From Alcanivorax jadensis T9 (GTDB lineage Bacteria > Pseudomonadota > Gammaproteobacteria > Pseudomonadales > Alcanivoracaceae), in NCBI RefSeq assembly GCF_000756655.1, contig NZ_ARXU01000007.1:62001-126000 (forward strand): a stretch of 64,000 nt of DNA. The letters are read 5' to 3'. Below the pieces are notes generated by a model. The model made no database searches, was not told the origin of the DNA, and saw nothing but the letters and a program-made list of their open reading frames with translations. A program made the translations under genes and the position numbers. This document shows, in pieces, positions 8,182 through 19,391 of the stretch. Positions within the stretch are counted from its first letter, which is position 1; every line of letters starts with the position of its first letter.

Positions 8182-9623
8182 CAGGCAGTGCCCCCCACGG
8201 TGAGGGCGTCCACACGCAGGGTGGGCTGACCCACGCCCACCGGCACGGACTGGCCATCCTTGCCGCAAACGCCGATGCCACTGTCCAGGGCCAGATCATT
8301 ACCGACCATGGAGATGCGGCTCATCACTTCCGCGCCGCTACCGATCAGGGTGGCGCCTTTCACCGGGCAGACGATTTTGCCCTTCTCCACCAGGTAGGCT
8401 TCGCTGGTGGAAAAGACAAAACGCCCGGACGTGATATCCACCTGGCCACCTCCGAAGTTCACCGCGTAAATGCCGCGATCGAGACTGGCAACAATATCCT
8501 GCGGATCACTCTCACCGGGCAGCATGTAGGTGTTGGTCATGCGTGGCATGGGCAGGTGGGCATAGGATTCCCGCCGGCCGTTACCGGTGGGCGCCACACC
8601 CATCAGCCGGGCGCTGGTCTTGTCCTGCATGAAACCCACCAACTTGCCGTTTTCGATCAGGGTATTGCAGGCGGTAGGGGTGCCTTCGTCGTCGATGGTC
8701 AGAGAGCCTCGGCGATCCGGCAGGGTGCCATCGTCCACCACGGTACACAGGGGCGACGCCACCTGCTGGCCAAATTTCTTGGCAAACATGGAAGTGCCCT
8801 TGCGATTGAAATCGCCTTCCAGACCATGGCCCACCGCTTCGTGCAACAGCACACCGGGCCAGCCCGGCCCCAATACCACCGGCATGGTGCCTGCCGGTGC
8901 TGCTTCGGCTTCCAGGTTCAGCAAGGCGCCACGTACGGCTTCCCGGGCCCAGGTTTCGATACGCTCTTCCTGCAACAGCCAGTCGTAGGCCACCCGACCA
9001 CCACCGCCGGCACTGCCGCGCTCGCGGCGGCCATTGCGTTCGGCGATCACGCTCACATTGCAGCGGATCAATGGCCGCACATCCGCCGCCAGGGTGCCGT
9101 CACTGGCGACCACCATGATCACATCCTGTTCAGCACTGAGGCTGGCCGTGACTTCCACGATGGCCGGGTCCAGTGAGCGGGCCAAGGCATCGATACGTTG
9201 CAGCAGGGCCACCTTGTCTTCGGCGGGCCAGCCCAGTAGCGGATCAATGGCGGCATAACGGGCCGGCACCGCCCGACTGGCAAGCTGGATCTGCCGGTCC
9301 TGACCATGTCGGGTAATGGCACGGGCGGCACCGCTGGCCTGCTGCAACGCGTCCAGGGTGATGTCATCACTATAGGCAAACCCGGTCTTATCGCCCTGGA
9401 CAATGCGCACACCGGCGCCGCGCTCGGTATTGAAGCTGGCATCACGGACGATACCGTCTTCCAGCACCCAGGCCTCATGGCGGCTGTGCTGGAAATACAT
9501 GTCGGCATAATCTGCCTGGCCGGTCAGTTTGCCGTTCAGCAGCGACGCCAATTGCGGGGTGTGCAGGTTTGCCGGCGCCAGCAGTACGGACTCGGCAATG
9601 GATAGGGCGTCGTTATGTGTCAT
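8181..9623 (-). CDS. tldD: Metalloprotease subunit TldD
   Basis: Catalytic zinc subunit of the TldD/PmbA protease. From the ATG at 9623 the protein has 480 residues, the family length; the frame extends 20 codons upstream, but [15 protein letters not shown] is the family-like start. The metal motif HEAVGH is at residues 261-266, matching the E. coli position. The C-terminal part shows the [17 protein letters not shown] segment and a late conserved Cys ([19 protein letters not shown]). Its start overlaps the end of the nitrilase gene by 11 bp, and its stop overlaps the next gene, so yhdP-nit-tldD-cNMP is one operon. Confidence 0.96.
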   Translation of the reverse strand: MTHNDALSIAESVLLAPANLHTPQLASLLNGKLTGQADYADMYFQHSRHEAWVLEDGIVRDASFNTERGAGVRIVQGDKTGFAYSDDITLDALQQASGAARAITRHGQDRQIQLASRAVPARYAAIDPLLGWPAEDKVALLQRIDALARSLDPAIVEVTASLSAEQDVIMVVASDGTLAADVRPLIRCNVSVIAERNGRRERGSAGGGGRVAYDWLLQEERIETWAREAVRGALLNLEAEAAPAGTMPVVLGPGWPGVLLHEAVGHGLEGDFNRKGTSMFAKKFGQQVASPLCTVVDDGTLPDRRGSLTIDDEGTPTACNTLIENGKLVGFMQDKTSARLMGVAPTGNGRRESYAHLPMPRMTNTYMLPGESDPQDIVASLDRGIYAVNFGGGQVDITSGRFVFSTSEAYLVEKGKIVCPVKGATLIGSGAEVMSRISMVGNDLALDSGIGVCGKDGQSVPVGVGQPTLRVDALTVGGTA

Positions 9624-10461
9624 AGGGTCCTTCAATTCGGAATCGTTGATGCTGTTGAACCGGCATGCTTTGCCGAAGCTCATTCATGGTAGCAAGGTCC
9701 AGCTCGGCCACAAGAGCACCGGGAGAATCGCTCAGACTATCCACCACCCGGCCCCAGGGGTCCACCAGCATGGAATGCCCATAGGTGGCCCGACGCGGGC
9801 CGTGCTGGCCGCACTGGTTGGCGCCCAGCACATAACAGCCGGTCTGTACCGCCGTGGCACGCAGCAGCAGTTGCCAGTGGGCCGCGCCGGTGACCGCGGT
9901 AAAGGCAGAGGGATACACCAACAGATGCGCCCCGGCGGCAACCAGCCGCTGGGCAAGCGCCGGAAAGCGCAGGTCATAACAGATCGCCATGCCCACCTGC
10001 AGATCACCCAGAGTGGTGGTCACCACCTCCTGGCCGGGCTCAAAAAAATCCGACTCACGGTAACGACCCTGGGCATCCTGCACATCCGCATCGAACAGGT
10101 GCAGCTTGTCGTAGCGGGCCAGGCATTCCCCGGCAGCGTTTACCGCGATGGAACAGGTGCGCACAAGTGGTGATGGTACCGGCTGCCTATCCGGGCGCTG
10201 CAGTGCAGGCAGACTGCCGCCAATGATCGCCATGTCCAGGCTGCTGGCCTGCTCACACAACCAGCCGACCAGCTCGTCATGACGCTCACCCAGCACCCGG
10301 TAATCAACGCCGTAGCCGGCGAAATTTTCCGGCAACACGGCCAGCTCGGCACCCTTTTGCCGGGCCTCGGCCAGTAGCGCTCCCGCCTGGCGCAGGTTGT
10401 CATCGGGCTGCTTGCCGCTGGTCATCTGGATGGCGGCAATTTGATAGCGTTGCACCGTCAT
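9613..10461 (-). CDS. Carbon-nitrogen hydrolase, Nit1/deaminated-glutathione-amidase type
   Basis: Member of the nitrilase superfamily (282 residues). The catalytic triad is visible as Glu45 (VLPENF), Lys119 (YDKLHLFD) and Cys161 (AICYDLRFP). The YDKLHLFD and CYDLRFPAL motifs are typical of the Nit1 branch, whose characterised members hydrolyse deaminated glutathione as a metabolite-repair reaction; that activity is inferred. Start (ATGA) overlaps the yhdP stop by 4 bp and the end overlaps tldD by 11 bp. The yhdP-nit-tldD order is the conserved gammaproteobacterial arrangement. Confidence 0.92.
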   Translation of the reverse strand: MTVQRYQIAAIQMTSGKQPDDNLRQAGALLAEARQKGAELAVLPENFAGYGVDYRVLGERHDELVGWLCEQASSLDMAIIGGSLPALQRPDRQPVPSPLVRTCSIAVNAAGECLARYDKLHLFDADVQDAQGRYRESDFFEPGQEVVTTTLGDLQVGMAICYDLRFPALAQRLVAAGAHLLVYPSAFTAVTGAAHWQLLLRATAVQTGCYVLGANQCGQHGPRRATYGHSMLVDPWGRVVDSLSDSPGALVAELDLATMNELRQSMPVQQHQRFRIEGPYDT

Positions 10462-13400
10462 TCGAATATCCCCTCGGTTTCTTTCACTTGTGGGCTGCTC
10501 CAGTTACCGGTTACCCGGTATTCCATGGTGGTTGTCTTGTCGAGCCGGTCGCCCCAGATCCGCTCCACCACAAAAATACCCGCACAGGCTGCCGGCCCTG
10601 CCAGACAGCCCGCATACAGGTTACTGGACAATGGCAGGGTCACCTCCATGTTGTGATCCAGGGTTTCCTTTTCCAGATCAATGGCACCCTTGACGCGAAT
10701 CGCGGCTGAGGGCGAATCAATGGCCAGATTGGATGTAGCCACCCGGGGGCCATCAATGGAGAAGTCGCCAGTAATGCTGTCGCAGCTCATGCCCTTCTTG
10801 TACAGGTCCGAGAAATCCAGCCGTAAACGACGCTGGATCGTGCCGATATTGAGAATACCCAGCAGGCGCAGGAATGAGGTTTTGGTATCGGTATCCGGAA
10901 TCCGGCATTCCCCGATATCCACCTGGGTCTGCCCCTCCAGGGCCAGATAATTCATATTCAACGGCCAGTCTGTCCAGCCAAGCACAACTTGCGCGCGGGC
11001 ATCGTCGGACTCGATCAGTGCCGGCATACCCCAGGCGTTCAGGGAGCGGCCAAGATTGTCCGAGGACAGGCTGCCGTTGAAGCGGCTGTAAGACTTGCCG
11101 GCCTCCTCGGTCCAGTCCAGCGTGCCCTGAAAACGGCTGGATCGCCAGCGCCCGTCCAGATCGGAAATACGCACGCCCTGTTTCACCGGCCGCACCTTGC
11201 CTTGCCACTGGCCGTAGTCCTCACCGTTGATAACGATACTGTTGAAATCCGCATCCAGCGGCGGCAGTGTCAGCGGCGACACCGGTGCGGTTTCCCCGTC
11301 ATCGCCGAGCGCTCCCTCGGGCAGCTTCAGATTGAGGCGGGACACCGACATGGCAAGCGGCGCCTCACCCCGGGCCGTGAAGCCATCCGGAATGCGCACA
11401 GACCCGGCCACCGCACGGCTACTCAGCGCCATATCCCAGCCAGCCACCGCCGGCAGCACCGAGAGCCGGGTATCGGCTACCTCCATGCCAAACAGATCCA
11501 GGCGATCCACCTGCAGGCTGACCTTGCTCAGGGAGGCATCGGCGGTAGCCACCCCGCCACCACTGCCAGCATTCAGTGAAGGCATCAGCCGGTTACCGAT
11601 AAAGTCGATCCAGGGCTCCACACTGGCGTTAGCCAGCCGGCCGCGTACCTGAATCCCCTCGGCGGGCACCTGCAAGGTGCCGCTGCCCAGCAGCAGATCA
11701 CCACGCACGCGCTTGTCGATGCGAAACGCCCCTCGCAGCAGCCCGCCGTATTCCATGTCCAGCGCCAGACGTCTGCCCGGATTACTGAGCCGGATATCCA
11801 GCGGTCGGGTTGCCTCGGCAGACTTGCCGAGCGGCGCCGGTGCATCCACGGTAATCCCTTTCATCGACGAGGCCGCTCGCAGGGAAAACGGGGTGCCCTG
11901 CCAGGGAATCTGCACAGTCAGCCCCAGCGGTAATTGCCCGGACAGAGGCTTCAGCCAGGGAAAGCCCAGCCAGTTTGCCGCCTGCTTCATGGGCAGGCTG
12001 CCATCGAGCTGCAAGCGGCTGCGGCCATCACGGGTCAGCCACTGGCCACCGAATTGCCCCCCCAGGGCCCGGGCCTGCAGGCGGTCGATCTGCATGCCAT
12101 CACGCGAATGAAAATAGACCGGTGCCGAGGCCTCGGTTACCTGCAGTTTGCGCGGCGTATTGTTAAGAGTGGCATCGTTCACCTGGGCATCCACAATCAC
12201 CACCGGTGTGCCGCTGCCTTTTTGCAGGGGAATATCCAGCAACAGATACCCCGCCATGCTGCCGTCTCGGAAACGCCAATCCAGCAGTTCTTCAGGGAGC
12301 TGTTTACGCAGAGGGGTATCCTGAAACAGCGTATCCAGATCCTTGACCGGCCCTCGAGCCCGACCGGAAATAATCAGCCTCGGCGTCTCGCCGGTGGCAA
12401 AATCCGGCACATCAACGTGTACGTCCTGCAGCTCGCTACCCAGCAATGTCCCGCTGCGAGCCAGCCCGCGAACCTGGCGGCCGTTGATCAGCACATCCGC
12501 CGACACGTCACTGGCTACCGGCCAATCCGGCAGAAAAGACAAGCGCACATCGCTGGCCTGATAACGCATCTGCAAGGTGCGATCCTGCTGGCGGCTCTTG
12601 TCGATTTTCACCGGCCCCTGATAAAGAATCTGCCCACGCTGCAGATGGCCGCCCTGGATAGCTTGCCCAAGCCAGCCAGACAACCCCTCGGGTAACCGCT
12701 TGAGCGGCATGTAATGGCTGGCGCGGGCACCATTGCCTTCGTAGATTTCTGCCGCCAGGCGCAATTGCGGAATCTGCTCGGGGCGCAGACTGAGCTGCAT
12801 GAGCGCCTCGCCATGGGCATCCGGATTGACCACGCGCAACCGCCCGGAGCGCACCAACAGCTGCTCGCCATCACGCCGCCAGTCCAGCAGCCCGCTGACC
12901 TGGCCACCCAGGGCATGGTCATAAAGCCGCGGAAATTGCAGGCTCAGATTGTCGCTGTGCAGATGCGCCTGCCCTTCGGAAGGACTGCCCGACACCCAGC
13001 CGGAAAGCCCCTGTACACCGGGTATCCGGTCCTGCGCCTGGCTCGACAGACCCGTGAAGCGCAACTGGAATTTCTCCACTTGCCGGGCACGGCCCTGCAC
13101 ATAAACACCATCCAGCAGCCCCCGTGGCGCCTGCACCGTCAAACGTTCACGGACCTGTTGCAGGTTCCCGGGCACGGCAAAAGGCCACTGCTGAAACTGC
13201 TGACTGAGCGCATGGAGAGGCAATTCATTGCCCCGGAACTGCCATTGCCGCTGCTCCCCCCGGGTCTGCCAGCGCAGCGCCAGGTCTCCCAGGTTGAGGG
13301 TGCCGGCCGGCGAATCAGCGGCCAGGTTGGTCAGGGACAGAGTCGCCCTCTCGCCGTCACGAACCAGGGCCAGCCGCGCCGACAGCTCGGTCATGGGCCA

Positions 13401-14285
13401 GTCCTGACCGTTCTGCTGCAAAGTCAGGGCAGGGAGATTGAGATTGATGCGGGCATCATGGGGCTGCCCCTGTTTCAGGGTTGACCATACCTTCAGGCGG
13501 CCATCCAGGGCTGCCACCTGCACCGGCCAGCCCAGTTCCTCGGGCAGCCACTCATGCAGCCGCTCGCCCTTGAGGCTGGCGTAGAGATCCGCTTCCACCT
13601 CTTGCAGGGAAAACGCATCGCCATGCAGATGAATGCGCGCCTGCAGGGACAGGGGCCGATCACGGGCCTCCAGATTCAGCGCCAGCCGGTGCTCATCCCC
13701 CCGATTGATCAGGGTGGCTTCCAGCTCGGAGGCCGCCAGTGGCGGCATACCCGGCCACTCCATGGACAAACGGGCATCGCTGATCACCAGCAACTGCTGG
13801 CGGTAAAACAGGGTGAGAATACGCTCCAGCGGCGGCCGCTGCTCCGGGTCATTGCTGCCCAGCGCCTCCAGGCCACGCAGACGGATACTGCCATCCTCGC
13901 CGCGCACCAGATGCAGCTCCACCCCATGAATGCGCAGCTCCTTGAGCACCAGATCCCGGTGCAACAAAGAACGGAACACGTCGATGCCCAGCACCACCTC
14001 GTCCAGCTCCAGCGCGGTGTCGCCTTCAGGGGCCGGCAGGCGAATCTGACGGGCCACAAACTGGGGCACCAGGCCGGACATCTTGCCGTCCAGCTCGGCG
14101 ATGGTCAGCGGTGTCTGGATACGTTCTTCAAAGAGCACTTCCAGCCGTTCGCGATAATCCGGTACCAGCAGCATCAACTGGCGGCCGACCACCACATAGG
14201 CCGCCATCAGCAGCAGCAAGGCCACCGTCAGCCACCAGAGGGACGGATAAAGTCGATGCCAGCGATTGGGTCGGGTCGAGGCCAT
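10458..14285 (-). CDS. yhdP: YhdP/AsmA-family large envelope protein
   Basis: 1275-residue protein with one N-terminal membrane anchor (SLWWLTVALLLLMAAYVVVG), then a long periplasmic beta-rich body (DUF3971) and an AsmA-like C-terminal region. AsmA-like proteins (YhdP, TamB, YdbH) are thought to form bridges that carry phospholipid from inner to outer membrane. The ATG at 14285 lies two bases after the maf stop; an upstream TTG at 14303 would overlap maf. In most relatives rng (RNase G) lies between maf and yhdP; here the genes abut. The C-terminus overlaps the nitrilase start by 4 bp. Confidence 0.94.
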   Translation of the reverse strand: MASTRPNRWHRLYPSLWWLTVALLLLMAAYVVVGRQLMLLVPDYRERLEVLFEERIQTPLTIAELDGKMSGLVPQFVARQIRLPAPEGDTALELDEVVLGIDVFRSLLHRDLVLKELRIHGVELHLVRGEDGSIRLRGLEALGSNDPEQRPPLERILTLFYRQQLLVISDARLSMEWPGMPPLAASELEATLINRGDEHRLALNLEARDRPLSLQARIHLHGDAFSLQEVEADLYASLKGERLHEWLPEELGWPVQVAALDGRLKVWSTLKQGQPHDARINLNLPALTLQQNGQDWPMTELSARLALVRDGERATLSLTNLAADSPAGTLNLGDLALRWQTRGEQRQWQFRGNELPLHALSQQFQQWPFAVPGNLQQVRERLTVQAPRGLLDGVYVQGRARQVEKFQLRFTGLSSQAQDRIPGVQGLSGWVSGSPSEGQAHLHSDNLSLQFPRLYDHALGGQVSGLLDWRRDGEQLLVRSGRLRVVNPDAHGEALMQLSLRPEQIPQLRLAAEIYEGNGARASHYMPLKRLPEGLSGWLGQAIQGGHLQRGQILYQGPVKIDKSRQQDRTLQMRYQASDVRLSFLPDWPVASDVSADVLINGRQVRGLARSGTLLGSELQDVHVDVPDFATGETPRLIISGRARGPVKDLDTLFQDTPLRKQLPEELLDWRFRDGSMAGYLLLDIPLQKGSGTPVVIVDAQVNDATLNNTPRKLQVTEASAPVYFHSRDGMQIDRLQARALGGQFGGQWLTRDGRSRLQLDGSLPMKQAANWLGFPWLKPLSGQLPLGLTVQIPWQGTPFSLRAASSMKGITVDAPAPLGKSAEATRPLDIRLSNPGRRLALDMEYGGLLRGAFRIDKRVRGDLLLGSGTLQVPAEGIQVRGRLANASVEPWIDFIGNRLMPSLNAGSGGGVATADASLSKVSLQVDRLDLFGMEVADTRLSVLPAVAGWDMALSSRAVAGSVRIPDGFTARGEAPLAMSVSRLNLKLPEGALGDDGETAPVSPLTLPPLDADFNSIVINGEDYGQWQGKVRPVKQGVRISDLDGRWRSSRFQGTLDWTEEAGKSYSRFNGSLSSDNLGRSLNAWGMPALIESDDARAQVVLGWTDWPLNMNYLALEGQTQVDIGECRIPDTDTKTSFLRLLGILNIGTIQRRLRLDFSDLYKKGMSCDSITGDFSIDGPRVATSNLAIDSPSAAIRVKGAIDLEKETLDHNMEVTLPLSSNLYAGCLAGPAACAGIFVVERIWGDRLDKTTTMEYRVTGNWSSPQVKETEGIFE

Positions 14286-14287
14286 AG

Positions 14288-14875
14288 TCAGTTGGTTTGC
14301 CAATAACGAATGCCGACCTGATCCAGCAGTTCCACCATCTGTTCCAGCGGCAGGCCGACTACCCCACTGTAACTGCCCGTCAACGAGGCCACCAGCGCTG
14401 CGCCCAGCCCCTGAATGCCATAACCTCCCGCCTTGTCAGCGCCTTCGCCGGTATCCACATAAGCCTGCAGGTGCACCTCATCAAGATGGCGGAATTGCAC
14501 CCGGGTAATGGCGTACCGTACCTCCAGCTGTCCCCGGTGCGACAACGCCAGCGCAGACATGACCTGATGCTCGTTCCCGTTGAGAGCCTTCAGCATGGCC
14601 AGCGCCTGTTCCTTATCCGCCGGCTTGCCCAGTATCTCGTCACCCAGCACCACTGCTGTATCAGCCCCGAGCACAGCGCCGAGCGGCTGGCCATGGGCTG
14701 CCACCGCACCGGCCTGGGCCTTCTCCCGGGCCATCCGGCAGACATACTCCAGGGGCGGCTCCTGCGGCAACGGGGTTTCATCGATATCCGGAGCGGGCAG
14801 CACGGAAAAGGGAACAGCGATCTGCCGTAGCAGCTCTGCCCGACGTGGCGAACCTGAGGCGAGATAAAGAATCAT
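14288..14875 (-). CDS. maf: Maf-family nucleoside triphosphate pyrophosphatase (YhdE type)
   Basis: House-cleaning pyrophosphatase removing non-canonical or excess dNTPs/NTPs; the YhdE branch prefers dTTP/UTP. The start is the ATG at 14875, giving MILYLASGSPRRAELL with the SGSPRR motif at residues 7-12. The frame continues 21 codons upstream through a heptad repeat, which yields a spurious extension. The catalytic Asp is Asp72 (GADTAVVLGDEILGKP). 195 residues, full length. Downstream of mreBCD as in Pseudomonas and E. coli, but immediately followed by yhdP without rng. Confidence 0.95.
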   Translation of the reverse strand: MILYLASGSPRRAELLRQIAVPFSVLPAPDIDETPLPQEPPLEYVCRMAREKAQAGAVAAHGQPLGAVLGADTAVVLGDEILGKPADKEQALAMLKALNGNEHQVMSALALSHRGQLEVRYAITRVQFRHLDEVHLQAYVDTGEGADKAGGYGIQGLGAALVASLTGSYSGVVGLPLEQMVELLDQVGIRYWQTN

Positions 14876-14890
14876 AGGATCAGAAAAAAT

Positions 14891-14998
14891 GGATAATTGA
14901 TAATGGGTAATTGATAACGAAACTGACGGAGCACCCACGTATTACTACGAGCAGTTGGCGGTTTTCGCTATCAATTCTCAATTATCAACTGTCAATTG
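14891..14998. repeat. Heptad-repeat hairpin between mreD and maf
   Basis: Left arm 14891-14923 (GGATAATTGATAATGGGTAA, then TTGATAACGAAAC). Right arm 14961-14998 is its imperfect complement and starts GTTTTCGCTATC. The arms contain 7-mers such as ATTGATA and GTTGATA and end in the GCGAAAAC-type tail also seen at 6181 and 24062. It separates mreD from maf inside one operon, so transcripts would carry this hairpin. Confidence 0.85.
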
Positions 14999-15002
14999 CT
15001 CT

Positions 15003-15494
15003 TCAGCGTACTAGAAAACGCAGCTGCACCCAGCGCAATAGCGCACAGACCGGACGCCAAAGCACTGCGCTGGTCAGGGAAGCATAAAGAATGGTGTAAG
15101 GCGGATACAGGGTACGGCCCACAGATTCCTGCACCAGAAATGCCAGTAGGCTGACGGTACCCACTAGCAGGAAGACCACGGCACACTGCTGCAGCGAGGT
15201 AAATACCCGCATGCGCTTGTAGGCGGCCAGCATCACAAAGGCACCCAGCGCATAGGCCAGCCCCCATTGCCCCAGCGTGGTACCCACCAGCACATCGTGA
15301 TACAGGCCAACAAAGAAGCCCCACAACACACCGATGCGGCTGGGCAATTCCAGCACCCAGTAAACCAGCACCAGCAGCATCCACTCCGGGCGCACCCAGT
15401 TGACGCTTTCCGGTAGCGGCACCACTTCCAGCAACGCGGCGATCAGCAAGGTGACGATAATGACACCGGTACCGGCGGGACGATCATGCATCAT
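15003..15494 (-). CDS. mreD: Rod shape-determining protein MreD
   Basis: Inner-membrane component of the MreBCD elongasome. 163 residues with five hydrophobic segments, including the start VIIVTLLIAALLEVVPLP and GLAYALGAFVMLAAYK, and the family motif WVRPEWMLLVLVYWVL near residue 35. The ATG start at 15494 overlaps the end of mreC by 11 bp, so translation is coupled. It is followed by a heptad hairpin and then maf. Confidence 0.94.
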   Translation of the reverse strand: MMHDRPAGTGVIIVTLLIAALLEVVPLPESVNWVRPEWMLLVLVYWVLELPSRIGVLWGFFVGLYHDVLVGTTLGQWGLAYALGAFVMLAAYKRMRVFTSLQQCAVVFLLVGTVSLLAFLVQESVGRTLYPPYTILYASLTSAVLWRPVCALLRWVQLRFLVR

Positions 15495-16338
15495 TGACGG
15501 CCTCCGGATCAGGTACCGGAATCAGGGGTTTCTCTGTGGGCTGCACCAGCAGCACATGGCTGGCCCGGTCTACCCGGGCGGTGGGCCGGGCGGTTATTTC
15601 CGCGAAAGGTGCACCGGACTGGTGGCGCACGGTGGTGACCGTGGCCACGGGATAGCCGCGCGGATAACGCTGGCCCAAGCCGGTGCTCACCAACAGGTCG
15701 CCCTCGCGGATGTCCGCCGTATCCGGCACGTAGAGCAGCTTGAGCCCATCGGACTGACCGGTGCCGGCGAGGACCGCACGCACGCCGTTGCGATTCACCT
15801 GTACGCTCATGGCGTGGCTGGCATCGGTGACCAGCAGCACCCGGGCGCTGAGCGGCCCCGCATCCACCACCTGACCGATCAACCCCTGGGCATCCAGCAC
15901 CGCCTGCCCCCGGGAAACCTGATCACCCCGGCCCTTGTTGATGACCAGCTCCTGGCGGTTCGGATCCGGATCCACGCCGATGATCTCGGCCACCAGCACA
16001 TTGGCATCCAGATCCGCCGAGGAGTTAAGCAACTCACGTAGACGCACGTTTTCCGCTTCCAGCACCGCCAGACGCTGAACCTTCTGTTCCAGAATCAGGG
16101 CCTGGCGCTGCAGACGCCGGTTTTCATCCATCAGGGAGCCGCGGCTCTGGGTCTGTTCGGACAGCCACTCACTGGAGTCCACCGGCAGGTGGGCCAGATA
16201 ATGAATAGGGGCGGTGAGATAGCCGAGCACATGCCGCACGGGCGCAGCCCAGGGGGTGCGCTGGTCCAGCACCATCATGATGATGGCCAGAACCAGCGCG
16301 ATCAGCAGTCGGTAGGTAGGATTGGCCGGGGCAGCCAT
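15484..16338 (-). CDS. mreC: Cell shape-determining protein MreC
   Basis: Single-pass periplasmic protein that links MreB filaments to the peptidoglycan synthase complex. 284 residues: an N-terminal membrane helix (LLIALVLAIIMMVLD), a coiled coil at about 70-105 (ENRRLQRQALILEQKVQRL), then the paired beta-barrel domain with the conserved GRGDQVSRGQAVLDAQGLIG segment. The coding sequence starts 6 bp after the mreB stop and overlaps mreD. Confidence 0.95.
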   Translation of the reverse strand: MAAPANPTYRLLIALVLAIIMMVLDQRTPWAAPVRHVLGYLTAPIHYLAHLPVDSSEWLSEQTQSRGSLMDENRRLQRQALILEQKVQRLAVLEAENVRLRELLNSSADLDANVLVAEIIGVDPDPNRQELVINKGRGDQVSRGQAVLDAQGLIGQVVDAGPLSARVLLVTDASHAMSVQVNRNGVRAVLAGTGQSDGLKLLYVPDTADIREGDLLVSTGLGQRYPRGYPVATVTTVRHQSGAPFAEITARPTARVDRASHVLLVQPTEKPLIPVPDPEAVNDA

Positions 16339-16344
16339 GGGCGA

Positions 16345-17451
<1,107 letters not shown>

Positions 17452-17466
17452 TCACAAGATGGCGCA

Positions 17467-17495
17467 ACTCTAGCAATGGCAGGGGCATTGGGCAA
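17467..17495 (-). promoter_or_regulatory. Possible sigma-70 promoter for mreBCD
   Basis: On the minus strand TTGCCC (-35) and TAGAGT (-10) are separated by 17 bp, about 85 bp before the mreB ATG. Pattern match only; neither hexamer is perfect. Confidence 0.35.
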
Positions 17496-17623
17496 GCTGA
17501 CACTACGGCTTTTACGCTGGTGGGCAGTGGCCCCGGACAGGCGGTCTATGGTACTTTTTGCGGCTTTCCAGACCCGCATTAGCTTATCTCTGCCCAGCGC
17601 AGAGAATCCCAACGGAGAGAATC

Positions 17624-17911
17624 ATGGCCATTGATTCCAAGGTGGTAGCCCAGGTGGCGCATCTGGCGCGCCTGAAAGTGGATGAATCAGACAGCGGCGC
17701 CCTGTCTGACCGCCTCAATGACATTCTTGCCATGGTGGACCAACTGCAGCAGGCCGATGTGACTGATGTGGCGCCCATGGCCCACCCGCTGGACGTCACC
17801 CAGCCCCTGCGTGAAGACGAAGTCAGCGAGCCCAACGTGCGCGACAAGGCACTGGACATCGCCCCCGCTGCCGAAGACGGCTGTTTCCTGGTTCCCCGGG
17901 TGATTGAGTAA
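17624..17911 (+). CDS. gatC: Asp-tRNA(Asn)/Glu-tRNA(Gln) amidotransferase subunit C
   Basis: Small stabilising subunit of GatCAB, which converts misacylated Glu-tRNA-Gln or Asp-tRNA-Asn to the cognate amide forms. The ATG at 17624 has GGAGAG upstream and gives 95 residues, the family size; the frame extends upstream without a ribosome site. Typical features are [11 protein letters not shown] near the start and [20 protein letters not shown] in the centre. It begins gatCAB, divergent from mreB. Confidence 0.94.
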   Translation: MAIDSKVVAQVAHLARLKVDESDSGALSDRLNDILAMVDQLQQADVTDVAPMAHPLDVTQPLREDEVSEPNVRDKALDIAPAAEDGCFLVPRVIE

Positions 17912-17918
17912 AAAGGTG

Positions 17919-19391
17919 ATGAGCAACGCCATGCACAACAAGACACTGACAGAACTCAAGGCCGGTCTGGCTGCCGGGGACTTCTCCTCCCGGGAGCTCA
18001 CCGAGCACTTCCTGGCCCGCATTCAGCAACACGACGGCGAGCTCAACAGCTTCATTTCCGTGACCGCAGAGCAGGCACTGGCCCAGGCGGATGCCGCCGA
18101 TACTGCCCTCGCGGCTGGCAACGGCGGCCTGCTCACCGGCCTGCCCATCGCCCACAAGGACATTTTCTGCACCGAGGGCGTGCGCACCAGCTGCGGCTCG
18201 AAGATGCTGGACTCCTTTATTGCCCCCTATACCGCCACGGTGGTGGAAAAGATGGCCGCCGAAGGCGCGGTGATGCTGGGCAAGACCAATATGGACGAGT
18301 TCGCCATGGGCTCTTCCAACGAGACCAGCTACTACGGCCCGGTGAAAAACCCCTGGGACCTGGAGCGGGTACCCGGTGGCTCCTCCGGTGGTGCCGCCGC
18401 CTGCCTGGGTGCACGCCTGGCCCCCGGTGCCACCGGCACCGACACCGGCGGCTCGATTCGCCAGCCAGCGGCCCTGAACAACATTACCGGGCTCAAGCCC
18501 ACCTACGGCCGGGTGTCCCGCTGGGGCATGATCGCCTTCGCCTCCAGCCTGGACCAGGCTGGCCCCATGGCCCAGAGCGCTGAAGACTGCGCCCTGATGC
18601 TGCAGGCCATGGCCGGTCACGACCAGCGTGACTCCACCAGCCTCGATGAAAAGGTGGATGACTATCTCGGCGCCCTGAACAACGACATCAGTGGCCTGAC
18701 CATTGGCATCCCGGAAGAGTTTTTCCCGGACACGCTGGATGGCGCCATCGCCGACAACAGCCGCGCCGCGATTCGCGAACTGGAAAAACTGGGCGCCAAG
18801 GTGGTGTCCGTATCGCTGCCCAGCATCAAGCTGTCGGTACCGGCCTACTATGTGATCGCCCCGGCGGAAGCCAGCTCCAATTTGAGCCGCTTCGACGGCG
18901 TGCGTTTCGGCCATCGCTGTGACGACCCGAAAGATCTGGAAGACCTGTACAAACGCTCCCGCTCCGAAGGCTTCGGCGACGAAGTGAAACGCCGTATTCT
19001 GGTCGGTGCCTACGCCCTGTCAGCCGGCTACTACGATGCCTACTACCGCCGCGCCCAGCAGGTCCGTCGCCTGATTCGTGATGACTTTGCACGCGCCTTC
19101 GAAAAAGTGGACGTGCTGATGGGTCCCACCGCTCCGGAAACCGCCTTCAAACTGGGCGCCAAGAAAGACGACCCGGTGAGCATGTATATGGCCGACGTGT
19201 TCACCATCGGCGTTAACCTGGCCGGCCTGCCGGCGTTGTCCATGCCCACCGGTTTTATCAATGGCCTACCCACCGGCACCCAGGTGATCGGCAACTATTT
19301 CCGGGAAGGACAAATCCTCAACGTGGCGCACAAATATCAGCAGGCCACCGACTGGCATAAACAGGCACCCGCTTTTGGAGGTGACCAATGA
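17919..19391 (+). CDS. gatA: Asp-tRNA(Asn)/Glu-tRNA(Gln) amidotransferase subunit A
   Basis: Amidase-signature subunit that releases ammonia from glutamine for the transamidation. The Ser-cisSer-Lys triad is in place: Lys80 (GLPIAHKD), Ser155 (PGGSSGG) and Ser179 ([11 protein letters not shown]). About 490 residues. The ATG at 17919 was taken; an ATG four codons later and a TTG at 17904 are alternatives. It starts a few bases after gatC, and its stop overlaps the gatB ATG by 4 bp. Confidence 0.95.
   Translation: MSNAMHNKTLTELKAGLAAGDFSSRELTEHFLARIQQHDGELNSFISVTAEQALAQADAADTALAAGNGGLLTGLPIAHKDIFCTEGVRTSCGSKMLDSFIAPYTATVVEKMAAEGAVMLGKTNMDEFAMGSSNETSYYGPVKNPWDLERVPGGSSGGAAACLGARLAPGATGTDTGGSIRQPAALNNITGLKPTYGRVSRWGMIAFASSLDQAGPMAQSAEDCALMLQAMAGHDQRDSTSLDEKVDDYLGALNNDISGLTIGIPEEFFPDTLDGAIADNSRAAIRELEKLGAKVVSVSLPSIKLSVPAYYVIAPAEASSNLSRFDGVRFGHRCDDPKDLEDLYKRSRSEGFGDEVKRRILVGAYALSAGYYDAYYRRAQQVRRLIRDDFARAFEKVDVLMGPTAPETAFKLGAKKDDPVSMYMADVFTIGVNLAGLPALSMPTGFINGLPTGTQVIGNYFREGQILNVAHKYQQATDWHKQAPAFGGDQ

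Noticed and set aside
14876-14938. N-terminal extension of Maf (MGAPSVSLSITHYQLSIFSDP)
   Set aside because: The extra codons translate the heptad repeat, and the conserved Maf start is MILYLASGSPRR at 14875.
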